A stretch of DNA of 17,712 bases from contig JAJTBM010000019.1 of assembly GCA_021286885.1 (NCBI GenBank), forward strand, positions 1-17,712, given 5' to 3'. Shown piece after piece: positions 1 to 7,446 of this stretch (its first letter is position 1; every line of letters starts with the position of its first letter). A model generated the notes under the pieces. The model saw only the letters and a list, made by a program, of their open reading frames with translations, ran no database searches and had not been told where the DNA came from. The translations under genes were made by a program, and so were the position numbers. The stretch comes from Rhodocyclales bacterium. Its GTDB lineage: Bacteria > Pseudomonadota > Gammaproteobacteria > Burkholderiales > Rhodocyclaceae.

Positions 1-1
1 A

Positions 2-229
2 AACAAGGTGGTCGGCGAAAAGCACAACATCGCCTGCCCCTCTGCGCTGATCGGCGCCTCCAACTTCTTCGAGCTCGCCGTCGCCGCCGCCATCAGCCTC
101 TTCGGCTTTGAATCCGGCGCGGCCCTGGCAACGGTGGTCGGCGTGCTGATCGAAGTGCCGGTGATGCTGCTGGTGGTGAAAGTGGTCAATGCCAGCAAAC
201 CTTGGTACGAGGGCCAAGCCGGCGCATAA
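2..229 (+). CDS. arsB: ACR3-family arsenite efflux pump, C-terminal fragment
   Basis: This is the last 75 or so residues of an arsenite/proton antiporter of the ACR3 type, an inner-membrane pump that exports As(III) made by arsenate reductase. The visible part holds the conserved stretch [14 protein letters not shown] followed by [18 protein letters not shown], both typical of the last transmembrane segments of ACR3, and it ends in a short hydrophilic tail ([10 protein letters not shown]). The frame is open to the left edge, so the start lies outside the window; an internal GTG at 8 is not the start. The next gene, another arsenic-type permease, begins 24 bases downstream in the same direction, which supports an ars operon. 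The family call is firm. The symbol is less so, because ACR3 proteins are named arsB, acr3 or arsJ-like inconsistently. Confidence 0.9.
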   Translation, partial: NKVVGEKHNIACPSALIGASNFFELAVAAAISLFGFESGAALATVVGVLIEVPVMLLVVKVVNASKPWYEGQAGA

Positions 230-253
230 TGATCTCCATTAGGGAGGTCTGAT

Positions 254-1690
254 ATGGACACGCTGTTAATTGCCCTCCAAGGCGGCCTGGATAGCCTGGC
301 CGCCTACCTCGCAGCGCATGTGCTGCTTTGCTTGGTGCCGGCTTTTTTCATCGCCGGCGCGCTCTCGGCTCTGGTGCCGCAATCGGCAATCATCCGTTTT
401 CTCGGCCCGGACGCGCCGCGCTGGGTGTCCTACCCGGCGGCAGCGGGGGCCGGCAGCCTGCTGGCGGTTTGCTCCTGCACCATCCAGCCGCTGTTTGCCG
501 GCATTTACAAAAAAGGTGCGGGGCTGGGCCCGGCGATTACCTTTCTCTTCTTTGCACCAGCGGGCAATATCCTCGCGCTGTCTTATACCGGCGTCGCCCT
601 CGGCCCGGAATTCGCGATTGCGCGCATTCTGCTGGCGCTGTCTTTCGGCATCGGGATCGGCATGATCATGGCCCTGCTTTTCCGCGTGGGTGAAGAAGCG
701 CGGCAGGCGGATCGCCGCGCCTTTGCCAGCACGGAAAGCATCCCCCGCCGCAATCTGCTCTTTTTGGCGACGCTGGTGGCGCTATTGATCGCCGGCACGC
801 TCAAGGTCGATTTCCTCAAAGCCGTGCTCTTCCAAAGCCAATGGTCGTGGGCAACGGCAGTCGACCTCCAGCAAACCCTGGATCGCTGGGTGCCAGTCAA
901 TGAAGCGATTGGTGCCGAAGGCCTCAGCCTGCAAGGCGCGCTGCTCATCGGCCTCTTGCTGATGATCGGCGCGGTGGCCTGGCGCGGGCTGGGCCGGGTC
1001 GATCAAGGCATCAATCGCCTGACCAGCGTCACCCTGGCGCTGACCGCCGCGACGCTGATTTTTGCCGCGCTCGGCCTGCGCGTTTTAGGCCCGGAATTGC
1101 AGTTGACCGTAACAGGGCGCACTGTCGCCGTCGCCCTGCTCTGTGCCGCCCTCGTGCCGCAAGCGCGGCGCTTCGATCCCTGGGACATGCAGCAATGGCT
1201 GTGGGAAACCTGGCGCTTTGTGAAGCAGATTTTCCCGCTGCTGGTTGTCGGCGTTTTCCTCGTCGGCGTCATCCGCGTTTTTATCGAACCCGAATGGATA
1301 CGCAGCATCGCCGGCAGCAATACCGTGCTCGCCAACCTCGCAGGCGTGGTGTTTGGCGTTTTCATGTATTTCCCGACGCTCGTTGAAGTACCGATTGCCA
1401 AGATGTTCCTCTCGCTGGGCATGCACCCCGGGCCGCTGATCGCCTACCTGATGGCCGACCCGGAACTGTCCTTGCAAAGCATCCTGATCACCGCCGCCAT
1501 CATTGGCAAGCTGCGCGCCTGGACGTATGTCGGCTTGGTTGCGCTGTTCTCAACGCTGGCCGGGCTGACTTACGGCGCCTGGTCGGATGGCGCTTCGCTC
1601 TACCTCATCGGCGGCCTCGTGCTCGGCTTTGTCGCCCTGCTCGTCACCAGCCTGCACCTCATCGAACGCGCCCGCCAGCAGCGGGCCTGA
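254..1690 (+). CDS. ArsP/DUF318-type permease (putative organoarsenical or metal efflux)
   Basis: This is a 478-residue polytopic membrane protein of the permease family that includes ArsP, which exports trivalent organoarsenicals. The N-terminal half has the signature region with CSC at about residues 73-75 (VCSCTIQPLF), followed by GAGLGPAITFLFFAPAGN. The C-terminal half repeats the fold with FMYFPTLVEVPIAK and ends in further membrane helices; I count roughly ten or more hydrophobic segments. The ATG is preceded by AGGGAGG at 241-247, a strong ribosome binding site. The gene lies between ACR3 and a small CxxC protein, a common arsenic-operon arrangement. It is longer than the roughly 310-350 residue ArsP proteins because of a hydrophilic loop and extra helices in the middle (about 135-320). 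Related permeases have been linked to other metals, so arsenic is inferred from the neighbours. Confidence 0.85.
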   Translation: MDTLLIALQGGLDSLAAYLAAHVLLCLVPAFFIAGALSALVPQSAIIRFLGPDAPRWVSYPAAAGAGSLLAVCSCTIQPLFAGIYKKGAGLGPAITFLFFAPAGNILALSYTGVALGPEFAIARILLALSFGIGIGMIMALLFRVGEEARQADRRAFASTESIPRRNLLFLATLVALLIAGTLKVDFLKAVLFQSQWSWATAVDLQQTLDRWVPVNEAIGAEGLSLQGALLIGLLLMIGAVAWRGLGRVDQGINRLTSVTLALTAATLIFAALGLRVLGPELQLTVTGRTVAVALLCAALVPQARRFDPWDMQQWLWETWRFVKQIFPLLVVGVFLVGVIRVFIEPEWIRSIAGSNTVLANLAGVVFGVFMYFPTLVEVPIAKMFLSLGMHPGPLIAYLMADPELSLQSILITAAIIGKLRAWTYVGLVALFSTLAGLTYGAWSDGASLYLIGGLVLGFVALLVTSLHLIERARQQRA

Positions 1691-1704
1691 TTCCGGAGAA
1701 AACC

Positions 1705-1938
1705 ATGTTGATCAAAATCCTCGGCAGCGGCTGCGCCAAATGCAACCGTCTCGAACAACTGACCCGCGAAGCCGTCGCCGAACTCGGCCTCACGGCGGAG
1801 TTCGCCCATGTGCGCGACATGGATCAGATCATGGCCTATCCGATCATGACCACGCCGGCCTTGGTCATTGATGAAGAAGTCAAATGCGCCGGACGCATTC
1901 CCGCCAAGGACGAAATCAAGGGCTGGTTGGGCGTGTGA
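1705..1938 (+). CDS. Small thioredoxin-like CxxC protein (TM0996/MTH895 type)
   Basis: This 77-residue cytoplasmic protein has a redox-type CAKC motif at residues 10-13 (GSGCAKC) and a later TTPALVIDEEV strand whose proline fits the cis-Pro of the thioredoxin fold. The size and motif spacing match the minimal thioredoxin/glutaredoxin-like family known from TM0996 and MTH895. Such genes often follow ArsP/DUF318 permeases, and this one starts 14 bases after the permease stop with GGAG at 1694-1697 as ribosome binding site. It probably shuttles thiol reducing power, or hands over a thiolate-bound metalloid, for the permease. That role is inference from position; the fold assignment is firm. Confidence 0.88.
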   Translation: MLIKILGSGCAKCNRLEQLTREAVAELGLTAEFAHVRDMDQIMAYPIMTTPALVIDEEVKCAGRIPAKDEIKGWLGV

Positions 1939-1963
1939 GTTTTACACTTGAAAACTTCATTTA

Positions 1964-2089
1964 GACGCTGATTGCGCAGATAAACGCAGATTTCTCATGG
2001 GTCTATCACCGGCAAACGGGTGAGTAGAAGAAACCAGAGTGCGATAGAAAAATCTGCGAAATCAGCCTGTTATCGGTGCCATCTGCGTC
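1964..2089. repeat. Imperfect inverted repeat built from CGCAGAT units
   Basis: Two CGCAGAT words (1975-1981 and 1985-1991) face two ATCTGCG words (2052-2058 and 2081-2087). The arms also share GCTGAT at 1967-1972 with ATCAGC at 2061-2066, and GACGC at 1964-1968 with GCGTC at 2085-2089. The pairing is imperfect and the central spacer is about 60 bases. The word pattern resembles dispersed non-coding intergenic repeats I recall from environmental proteobacteria, but no second copy lies in this window. No convincing gene is present between 1939 and 2190. Confidence 0.5.
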
Positions 2090-2125
2090 AAAACAGTTTT
2101 CCCAGTTGAAAACACGCCCCCAATG

Positions 2126-2171
2126 AAAATTGCCCCACTTTTGCGGTCGACCGCAAAAATGAGGCAATTTT
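2126..2171. terminator. Near-perfect 46-base hairpin, likely bidirectional terminator
   Basis: The arms run from AAAATTGCC at 2126 to GGCAATTTT ending at 2171, with a perfect 20-base core palindrome at 2139-2158 (TTTTGCGGTCGACCGCAAAA). I count 21 of 23 positions paired; the mismatches are 2135/2162 and 2138/2159. It sits between convergent genes ending at 1938 and 2191. The A tract on one side and T tract on the other would give a U-rich tail in either direction. A protein-binding palindrome or a mobile repeat remnant is the alternative. Confidence 0.55.
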
Positions 2172-2190
2172 GCTGCGCCGGAGCGCAAAT

Positions 2191-2538
2191 TCAGCTGGGC
2201 GTGTCGCTACTGCGCAATTTCGCCTCGGCCCACAGCGCCTTGGCAAAGGCTTTCCAGGCCGGGCCGCCGTGGCTTTCAAAGCCTTCGCCGGCGCTTTCTT
2301 CCATGGTTTTGAGCATCACGCCCGCCAGGCCAAAAAGCTCGACCTTGGCCAGCATGGCGTAATCGACCGGCGCGCTGGCGGCGATTTTGACGTCGTCGGC
2401 CAGATGATTGACTGCCTCGCGCGCCAAGTTGCGGACCTCGACCTCGTCTGCCCAGTCGATATTGAGGGCAATGCCCTTGCGCACGATTTCCGCTTCGATT
2501 TCGGCGGCATCACGCGAATAGTTTTCAAAACCAGCCAT
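2191..2538 (-). CDS. Unrecognised small protein (115 aa)
   Basis: I do not recognise the family. The protein begins MAGFENYSRDAAEIEAEI and is mostly amphipathic helix, acidic in the first half and lysine-containing at the end (AWKAFAKALWAEAKLR). It has no signal peptide, membrane segment or cysteine, so it is probably a soluble cytoplasmic protein. A longer open frame reaches 2775, but the ATG at 2538 is chosen because AAGGA lies just upstream on the coding strand and the extension would overlap the whole lipoprotein gene. It follows the lipoprotein gene by 38 bases and may be cotranscribed. The regular composition and good start make a real gene likely. Confidence 0.7.
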   Translation of the reverse strand: MAGFENYSRDAAEIEAEIVRKGIALNIDWADEVEVRNLAREAVNHLADDVKIAASAPVDYAMLAKVELFGLAGVMLKTMEESAGEGFESHGGPAWKAFAKALWAEAKLRSSDTPS

Positions 2539-2576
2539 GATTTTCCTTGCTCGTTTAAACCTCAAGCCTGCCTGAC

Positions 2577-2759
2577 TTAGCGCCAGCCACGCCCCCAACC
2601 ATACCCCGGATGAGGATGAGGACGGTAGTAGCCCCAATTGTAGCTTGGCGGCGGCACACGCACGACCGGCTCGCTGTAGTACGGCCCGGCAGGGGCAATC
2701 ACACAACCCGACAAACCCAGGGTCGCCAACACCGCCACCAGCAGCAAAAGCTTTTTCAT
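2577..2759 (-). CDS. Small Tyr/Pro-rich lipoprotein
   Basis: This is a 60-residue precursor with a textbook lipoprotein signal: MKK, a hydrophobic stretch of leucines and valines, then the lipobox LSGC with the acylated cysteine at residue 19. The mature part is only about 42 residues, rich in Tyr, Pro, Gly and Trp (PYYSEP, YYRPHPHPGYGWG). This resembles the tails of small periplasmic or outer-membrane lipoproteins of unknown function. GGAG on the coding strand precedes the ATG by about 8 bases. It is the first gene of a two-gene minus-strand unit and is divergent from the ComEA-like gene, with 192 bases of shared upstream DNA. The function cannot be read from the sequence. Confidence 0.75.
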   Translation of the reverse strand: MKKLLLLVAVLATLGLSGCVIAPAGPYYSEPVVRVPPPSYNWGYYRPHPHPGYGWGRGWR

Positions 2760-2951
2760 GATTCGCTCCGTCCAAAAATTATTCTCTTAAGGACTTAACG
2801 CAGATGCCGGCTGCGCATGGGACAAACCACCCCGGCTTTTACGAGTTGTTGCAAAGCGGTAACGCCGGCCAGCAGCAAGCCCAAGGCCGGCAAAGCGCGG
2901 CAGCGCCGGGCAACAATGGCATACTTGGCCCTTTATTGACCGGAGCCGACC

Positions 2952-3662
2952 ATGCCCGCCCGCGCCCTTTCCCTGCTCTCCGCCTTGCTGCTCTGGAGCG
3001 GCCTGGCCTGTGCCCAGCTCGACATCAACGCCGCCAGCGCCGAACAGCTCGATGGCCTCAAAGGTATCGGCCCGGCCAAGGCGCAAGCCATCGTGGATTA
3101 CCGTCGCCAGCATGGCCGTTTCAACTCGGTCGATGAACTGGCCGAGGTTCCCGGCCTCGGCCCCAAAATCGTCGATGGCTTCCGCCGTGATGTCACCGTC
3201 GGCCCCGCTGGCCGCGCCCTCGCCCCGGCGCGTGGCGATGCCCCGCGCAGCACGCTGGGCACGCGCATGGCCCCACCCGCCCCCGCCATGCCGGCCAATC
3301 CGGCACGCCCGGCCAGCCCGCCGCCGATTTTCATCCCCAGCCAGCCGGCAGCCTCAGCACCAGCGCGCCCGACCATCGCCAGCCCGGCAGCCCCGGCGCG
3401 TCCGGCTATGCCGGCACCCGCAGCGCCCGCCAAGCCAATGGCTGTGCCCCCCGCCAAACCCAGCGTCAGCCCACCGCCACCCATGGAAAGCGCCCGCCCT
3501 GCCGCGCCGCCGCCAGCCCGCCCGGCCATGCCGCGTCCGGCAGGCCCGGCCAAACCCCTGGAAGCCGCCGCGCCCCCCGCTGCCGCCAGCCACACCCCGC
3601 CAGCGGGCGCGCCCGCTCGCCCCGCGCTGCCACCGCGCCCGGCGATGCCGGCCATGCACTGA
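2952..3662 (+). CDS. ComEA-like helix-hairpin-helix protein with Pro/Ala-rich tail
   Basis: This is a 236-residue secreted protein. Residues 1-21 form a signal peptide ending ACA before QLDINAAS. Residues about 23-82 form a ComEA-type helix-hairpin-helix domain with the expected DINAASAEQL, GIGPAKAQAIVDYR and VPGLGPKIVDGFR elements, which bind DNA non-specifically. ComEA binds incoming double-stranded DNA in the periplasm during transformation. From about residue 90 to the end the protein is almost entirely Ala, Pro, Arg and Met with recurring PARPAMP-like units, a disordered tail not found in short ComEA proteins. GGAG at 2942-2945 serves the ATG. The nuclease gene starts 11 bases after the stop, so the two are probably cotranscribed. 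DNA uptake is inferred from the domain; many bacteria carry ComEA-like proteins without known competence. Confidence 0.85.
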   Translation: MPARALSLLSALLLWSGLACAQLDINAASAEQLDGLKGIGPAKAQAIVDYRRQHGRFNSVDELAEVPGLGPKIVDGFRRDVTVGPAGRALAPARGDAPRSTLGTRMAPPAPAMPANPARPASPPPIFIPSQPAASAPARPTIASPAAPARPAMPAPAAPAKPMAVPPAKPSVSPPPPMESARPAAPPPARPAMPRPAGPAKPLEAAAPPAAASHTPPAGAPARPALPPRPAMPAMH

Positions 3663-3673
3663 GTTCATTCACC

Positions 3674-6343
3674 ATGAGCGACACGCTTTACCTCTGCGCC
3701 ACCACCCGCCTCGCCCAGACCCTGCGCGGCGAGCTGCCCGCCGAAAGCCAGGTCTGGCGCACCCGGCAGGCCTTGAGCCTGAGCCAATGGCTGGCGAGCC
3801 TGGCGGATGAAGCCACGCTGACCGGCGAGGCCGAACTGCCCACGGCGCTCGACCCCTACGCCGAAAAGCTGCTCTGGGAAAAGATCATCGCCGCCTCGCT
3901 GACCGAAGCCGCGCCGCTCTTCGACCTGCCCGGCATGGCCAAGGCTGCGGCGGAGGCGCACGCGCTGTGCCGCGTCTGGCATCTCGAACCCGCCAGCGCC
4001 GCGCTGGCCGACGAGGCCAAGCTTTTCATCGGCTGGCAGGCAGATTTTGTCGACCGCTGCCGCCAGCTCGGCCAGCTCGACCTCGCGGGCGTGCAACGCC
4101 AGATTCTGGCCTTGATCGAAGATGGCCGCTTTGCCCTACCGCCGCGAGTCGTTTTTGCCGGTTTCGACCGTCTGACGCCTTTTGAGCAACGCCTGGCCGC
4201 CGCCCTGAACGCGCGCGGCGTGGCGGTTGAAATTGGCCTCGAAAACAGCGTCGACCGTAAAAGTGCCGAAGTGCACGCCTGCGCCGACCTCGCCGCCGAA
4301 TGCGCCGCTGCCGCCGCCTGGGCCGCTGAACAACTGGCGGCCAACCCCGCTGCGCGCGTCGGCATCGTCGCGCCCAATCTTGCCGGCGTGCGCGATCGCC
4401 TGGAATTCCTGCTCGACGACTTGCTTCACCCCGAGCTGATCCGCCCCGATGGCAGCGAATTGCCGCGCCGCTTCAATTTTTCGCTGGGACGCCCGCTCGC
4501 CGACCTGCCCTTGATCCGCCTCGCGCTCGATCTGCTCGCCCTCGGCAATGGTCGCGCCAAGCTCGAACAAGCGCGCCTCTCCGCCCTGCTGCTGGCCGGT
4601 GGCTGGGCCGCCGCGCAGGCCGAGGCCGATGGCCGAGCGCTGCTCGCCGCCGCCATGCGCCGCGATCTGCCCTATTTCACCTCGCCCGCCGCCCTCTGGC
4701 GCTTGAGCGAGCGCCTGGCCGAGAGCGCCGCGCCCCTTTGCCCGCAAAGCATGGCAGCCCTGGCCGCAGGTTGCGAGGTGTTTGGCGAATTCTCCGGCAA
4801 GCAATTGCCCGGCGCATGGGCGCAATTGTGCAAACGCGCCCTGCGCGCCTACGCCTGGCCCGGCGACCGCCCCCTGAGCAGCCCGGAATTCCAGGCGCGG
4901 CGCAGTTTTCTTGAAGTGCTCGACGGCTTTGGCCGTTTCGACGCCCTGCTCGGCAAAATCAGCGCCCACGACGCCGTGCGTCGCCTGCGCGAGCTCTGCC
5001 GCGAACGGCTGTTCCAGCCCGAAACCAAGGGCCGCCCGGCGATTCAGGCCCTCGGCACACTCGAAAGCGCCGGCCTGCAATTCGACGCGCTGTGGGTGAT
5101 GGGCATGAACGACGACCAATGGCCGCCCGCGCCGCGCCCCAATCCGCTGCTGCCCGCCGAGCTCTTGCGCGCCGTCGGTGCCTCGCACGCCAGCGCCGAG
5201 GTCGAACTCGACTTCGCGCGGCGCGTGCACGCCCGCCTGCTCGCCGCCGCCCCCGAAGTGCATTTTTCCTGGTCGCGCGCCGACGGCAACCGCGTGCTGC
5301 GCCCCAGCCCGCTGCTCAACGGCCTGCCTTTTGCGGTGAACGCTCCGCCAGAGGCAAAAATGCCGCCCGCCGCGCAGTTCACCGCAAAAGCCTGCGAAGA
5401 ACTCCCCGACGCGCAAGCGCCGCTGGTTGGCGCGGGCGAAAAGGTCTCCGGCGGCAGCTGGCTGCTGCGCGCGCAAGCCATCTGCCCGGCCTGGGCCTAT
5501 TACCAATACCGCCTGGGGGCCGAGGCCATGGAAACCCCGGTCGAAGGCCTCGACCCCGCCGCGCGCGGCACGCTGGTGCACGCGGCGCTGGAGGCTTTAT
5601 GGACGGCGCTGCGCGACTCGCAAACCCTGCGCGCCATGGACGAGGCGGCGCGTCTGGCGGCGATAGGCGAAGCCGTGACCACGGCGCTGGCCGAATTTGA
5701 AAACGAACGCCGCATCAAGCTGCCGGAACGCTTCCGCCAGCTCGAAGGCGAGCGCCTGACACGCCTCTTGCTGCTCTGGCTCAGTGTCGAAGACCAGCGC
5801 GGCGGCGACTTCAGCGTCATTGCCTGCGAAGCCCCGGCGGAAATCGAGATCGAAGGCATCAAGGTACGCATGATCGTCGACCGCATCGACCGCCTGGCCG
5901 ATGGCCGCCAGGTCATCATCGACTACAAGACCGGCGCGGCCATCGACATCAAGAACTGGGCCAGCCAGCGCCTCACCGAGCCGCAATTGCCGATCTACGC
6001 CGCGCTCATCGTCGGCGACGACGACGATGCCGCCGCCGTGGTCTTCGCCAAGGTCTTGCTCGACAAACCCGGCTTTGCCGGCATCGCCGACGAAAAGGAC
6101 TTGCTGCCCGGCGTGCAAGGCATCGGCGACGACAAGCAAAAAGTCTTCGCCCCAGACGAATTTCCCGACTGGATCGCCGTCATCACCCACTGGCGCGAAC
6201 GCCTGCACGCCATCGCCCGCGAGGTCAAGGACGGTGTCGCCGGCGTCAGCTTCGCCGATGAAAAAGCCCTGCAATACTGCGAAGTCCTGCCCCTGCTCCG
6301 CCTGCCGGAAAGACGGCGCATGCTCTCCGAGGCGGCGCAGTGA
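3674..6343 (+). CDS. AddB-like PD-(D/E)XK nuclease, probable DNA repair protein
   Basis: This 889-residue protein fits the proteobacterial 'probable DNA repair protein' family related to AddB. The N-terminal two thirds are an inactive-helicase-like region, with FDALWVMGMNDDQWPPAP near residues 470-490. The C-terminal part is a RecB-type nuclease domain with D736 (IVDRIDR) and D750-Y-K752 (VIIDYKTG), the expected metal-binding and catalytic residues. AddB-type nucleases often hold an iron-sulphur cluster with four cysteines. Here only C604 (AICPAWAYYQ) and C869 (QYCEVLPLLR) stand at the matching places, so the cluster is probably lost. The usual helicase partner (AddA/UvrD-like) is not in the window. 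The start is 11 bases after the ComEA-like gene with a weak ribosome binding site, which suggests coupling. A terminator follows at 6402. Confidence 0.85.
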   Translation: MSDTLYLCATTRLAQTLRGELPAESQVWRTRQALSLSQWLASLADEATLTGEAELPTALDPYAEKLLWEKIIAASLTEAAPLFDLPGMAKAAAEAHALCRVWHLEPASAALADEAKLFIGWQADFVDRCRQLGQLDLAGVQRQILALIEDGRFALPPRVVFAGFDRLTPFEQRLAAALNARGVAVEIGLENSVDRKSAEVHACADLAAECAAAAAWAAEQLAANPAARVGIVAPNLAGVRDRLEFLLDDLLHPELIRPDGSELPRRFNFSLGRPLADLPLIRLALDLLALGNGRAKLEQARLSALLLAGGWAAAQAEADGRALLAAAMRRDLPYFTSPAALWRLSERLAESAAPLCPQSMAALAAGCEVFGEFSGKQLPGAWAQLCKRALRAYAWPGDRPLSSPEFQARRSFLEVLDGFGRFDALLGKISAHDAVRRLRELCRERLFQPETKGRPAIQALGTLESAGLQFDALWVMGMNDDQWPPAPRPNPLLPAELLRAVGASHASAEVELDFARRVHARLLAAAPEVHFSWSRADGNRVLRPSPLLNGLPFAVNAPPEAKMPPAAQFTAKACEELPDAQAPLVGAGEKVSGGSWLLRAQAICPAWAYYQYRLGAEAMETPVEGLDPAARGTLVHAALEALWTALRDSQTLRAMDEAARLAAIGEAVTTALAEFENERRIKLPERFRQLEGERLTRLLLLWLSVEDQRGGDFSVIACEAPAEIEIEGIKVRMIVDRIDRLADGRQVIIDYKTGAAIDIKNWASQRLTEPQLPIYAALIVGDDDDAAAVVFAKVLLDKPGFAGIADEKDLLPGVQGIGDDKQKVFAPDEFPDWIAVITHWRERLHAIAREVKDGVAGVSFADEKALQYCEVLPLLRLPERRRMLSEAAQ

Positions 6344-6401
6344 CTTTTACGGTCAACGGCCTGACGAGGCAAAAATCCACGGCTTTTTGATTTGCCTCGC
6401 G

Positions 6402-6421
6402 GCCTGCCGGCAGGCTTTTTC
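6402..6421 (+). terminator. Rho-independent terminator after the nuclease gene
   Basis: GCCTGCCGGCAGGC at 6402-6415 is a perfect palindrome followed directly by a run of Ts. It would fold as a five-base stem with a CCGG loop. Just upstream, CGAGGCAAA at 6365-6373 pairs with TTTGCCTCG at 6391-6399, giving a second, larger hairpin that may assist. Both lie 20-60 bases after the nuclease stop. Confidence 0.75.
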
Positions 6422-6470
6422 CTAAAATTCGCGCTTATTTCCGCTCGCCGCCGCTCGCAAGAAAACAAAC

Positions 6471-7376
6471 ATGAACCAGAAAATCCTCGCGCTGCTCATC
6501 GCCGCCGCCCTCGCCCAGCCCGCTCTCGCCACCGAAGGCGGCGGCAGCGTTTATCCCGTCGGGGTCGAAACCAACTTCACCGGCCTGATGCTGCCCGAAG
6601 GCGAAAACCTGCTGCTTTATTACCAGCACTACAGCGCCGACCAGATCAAGGACAACAACGGCAATAACAACGCCCGCATCACCCAGTTCAAGAGCCAGGC
6701 CGACGTGCTCGCCCTGCGTTACTCGCACGTCTGGCGCGATTTCAAGATCGCCGGGGCGAATGTCGAAACGCGCGCTGTGCTGTCGCTGCCCGATCTCGAC
6801 CTCGACATGCACCTCGCCGCCGCGCCTTTTGACCGCAGCGGCAAAGCCAGCGGCATCGGCGACATGACCCTCGCCCCCGTACTGCTCGGCTGGCACGGCC
6901 CGACCCTGCACCAGATGGCGGGCATGGAAGTCATCCTGCCAACCGGCCAGTACGATAAAAACCGCAACGTCAATGCCGGGCGCAACACCTGGCAAGCCGC
7001 CGCACTCTATGGCCTGACCTGGCTCCCCGGTGCCTGGGAAGCCTCGGCCCGCGTACGCTACGGCATCAATGGTCGCAACGCCGACACCGATTACCGCTCC
7101 GGCGACGAACTGACGCTGGAATTCAGCGGCGGCTACAAATTCGCCCCCGGCTGGTCTGGCGGCCTCAACGGCTACCTCTACCGCCAGGTCACCGACGACG
7201 TGCGCAACGGCAACACCGTCTACGGCAACCGCGCCTCGGTCAACGCCATCGGCCCCTACGTCGCCCACGCCTTCTCCAGGCAGGCCAGCATCGTCGCCAA
7301 AATCCAGATCGAATCCGACGCCAAAAACCGCGCCGAAGGCCAACGCCTCTGGCTACAAGCCCGTTATTCGTTCTGA
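6471..7376 (+). CDS. Outer-membrane beta-barrel protein, phenol MetA/SphA-like family
   Basis: This 301-residue precursor has a signal peptide (MNQKILALLIAAALAQPALA, cut before TEGGG). The mature protein is rich in alternating aromatic and polar strands and ends in Phe (QARYSF), the usual C-terminal signal for outer-membrane insertion. The pattern with FTGLMLPEGENLLLYYQHY, the GIGDMTLAPVLLGW centre and VILPTGQYD matches the family called 'phenol degradation meta-pathway protein' or SphA-like transporter, thought to pass hydrophobic or organic substrates. It is a single-gene unit between two terminators, so the substrate cannot be inferred from neighbours. The ATG is preceded only by a weak AAGAAA. 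The family call is fairly firm; the function is not. Confidence 0.8.
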   Translation: MNQKILALLIAAALAQPALATEGGGSVYPVGVETNFTGLMLPEGENLLLYYQHYSADQIKDNNGNNNARITQFKSQADVLALRYSHVWRDFKIAGANVETRAVLSLPDLDLDMHLAAAPFDRSGKASGIGDMTLAPVLLGWHGPTLHQMAGMEVILPTGQYDKNRNVNAGRNTWQAAALYGLTWLPGAWEASARVRYGINGRNADTDYRSGDELTLEFSGGYKFAPGWSGGLNGYLYRQVTDDVRNGNTVYGNRASVNAIGPYVAHAFSRQASIVAKIQIESDAKNRAEGQRLWLQARYSF

Positions 7377-7398
7377 GCCATTTTTCTCGCAAAAAAAA

Positions 7399-7422
7399 GG
7401 CCCGATGACTCGGGCCGTTTTT
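7399..7422. terminator. Bidirectional terminator between the beta-barrel gene and bamC
   Basis: GGCCCGA (7399-7405) and TCGGGCC (7410-7416) pair around a TGAC loop. A tract of eight As lies before the left arm and GTTTTT follows the right arm, so both convergent genes would end with a U-rich tail. Confidence 0.9.
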
Positions 7423-7446
7423 CATTGGGTAACAGGTAGCAGACGC

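Noticed and set aside
2539..2775. N-terminal extension of the 115-residue protein to 2775
   Set aside because: It would overlap the whole lipoprotein gene in another frame and lacks a ribosome binding site, whereas ATG 2538 has AAGGA upstream.
2787..2798. TTAAGGACTTAA inverted repeat upstream of the lipoprotein gene as an operator
   Set aside because: Five-base arms only, no second copy, and easily expected by chance.
3098..3655. Gly/Ala-rich antisense open frame resembling a PE-PGRS-like protein
   Set aside because: It is the mirror of the Pro/Ala codons of the ComEA-like tail; it has no ribosome binding site and no independent support.
4136..5581. 481-codon open frame antisense to the nuclease gene
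   Set aside because: High third-position GC leaves the opposite strand open; the translation is low-complexity with no recognisable motif, and the plus-strand protein is clearly real.
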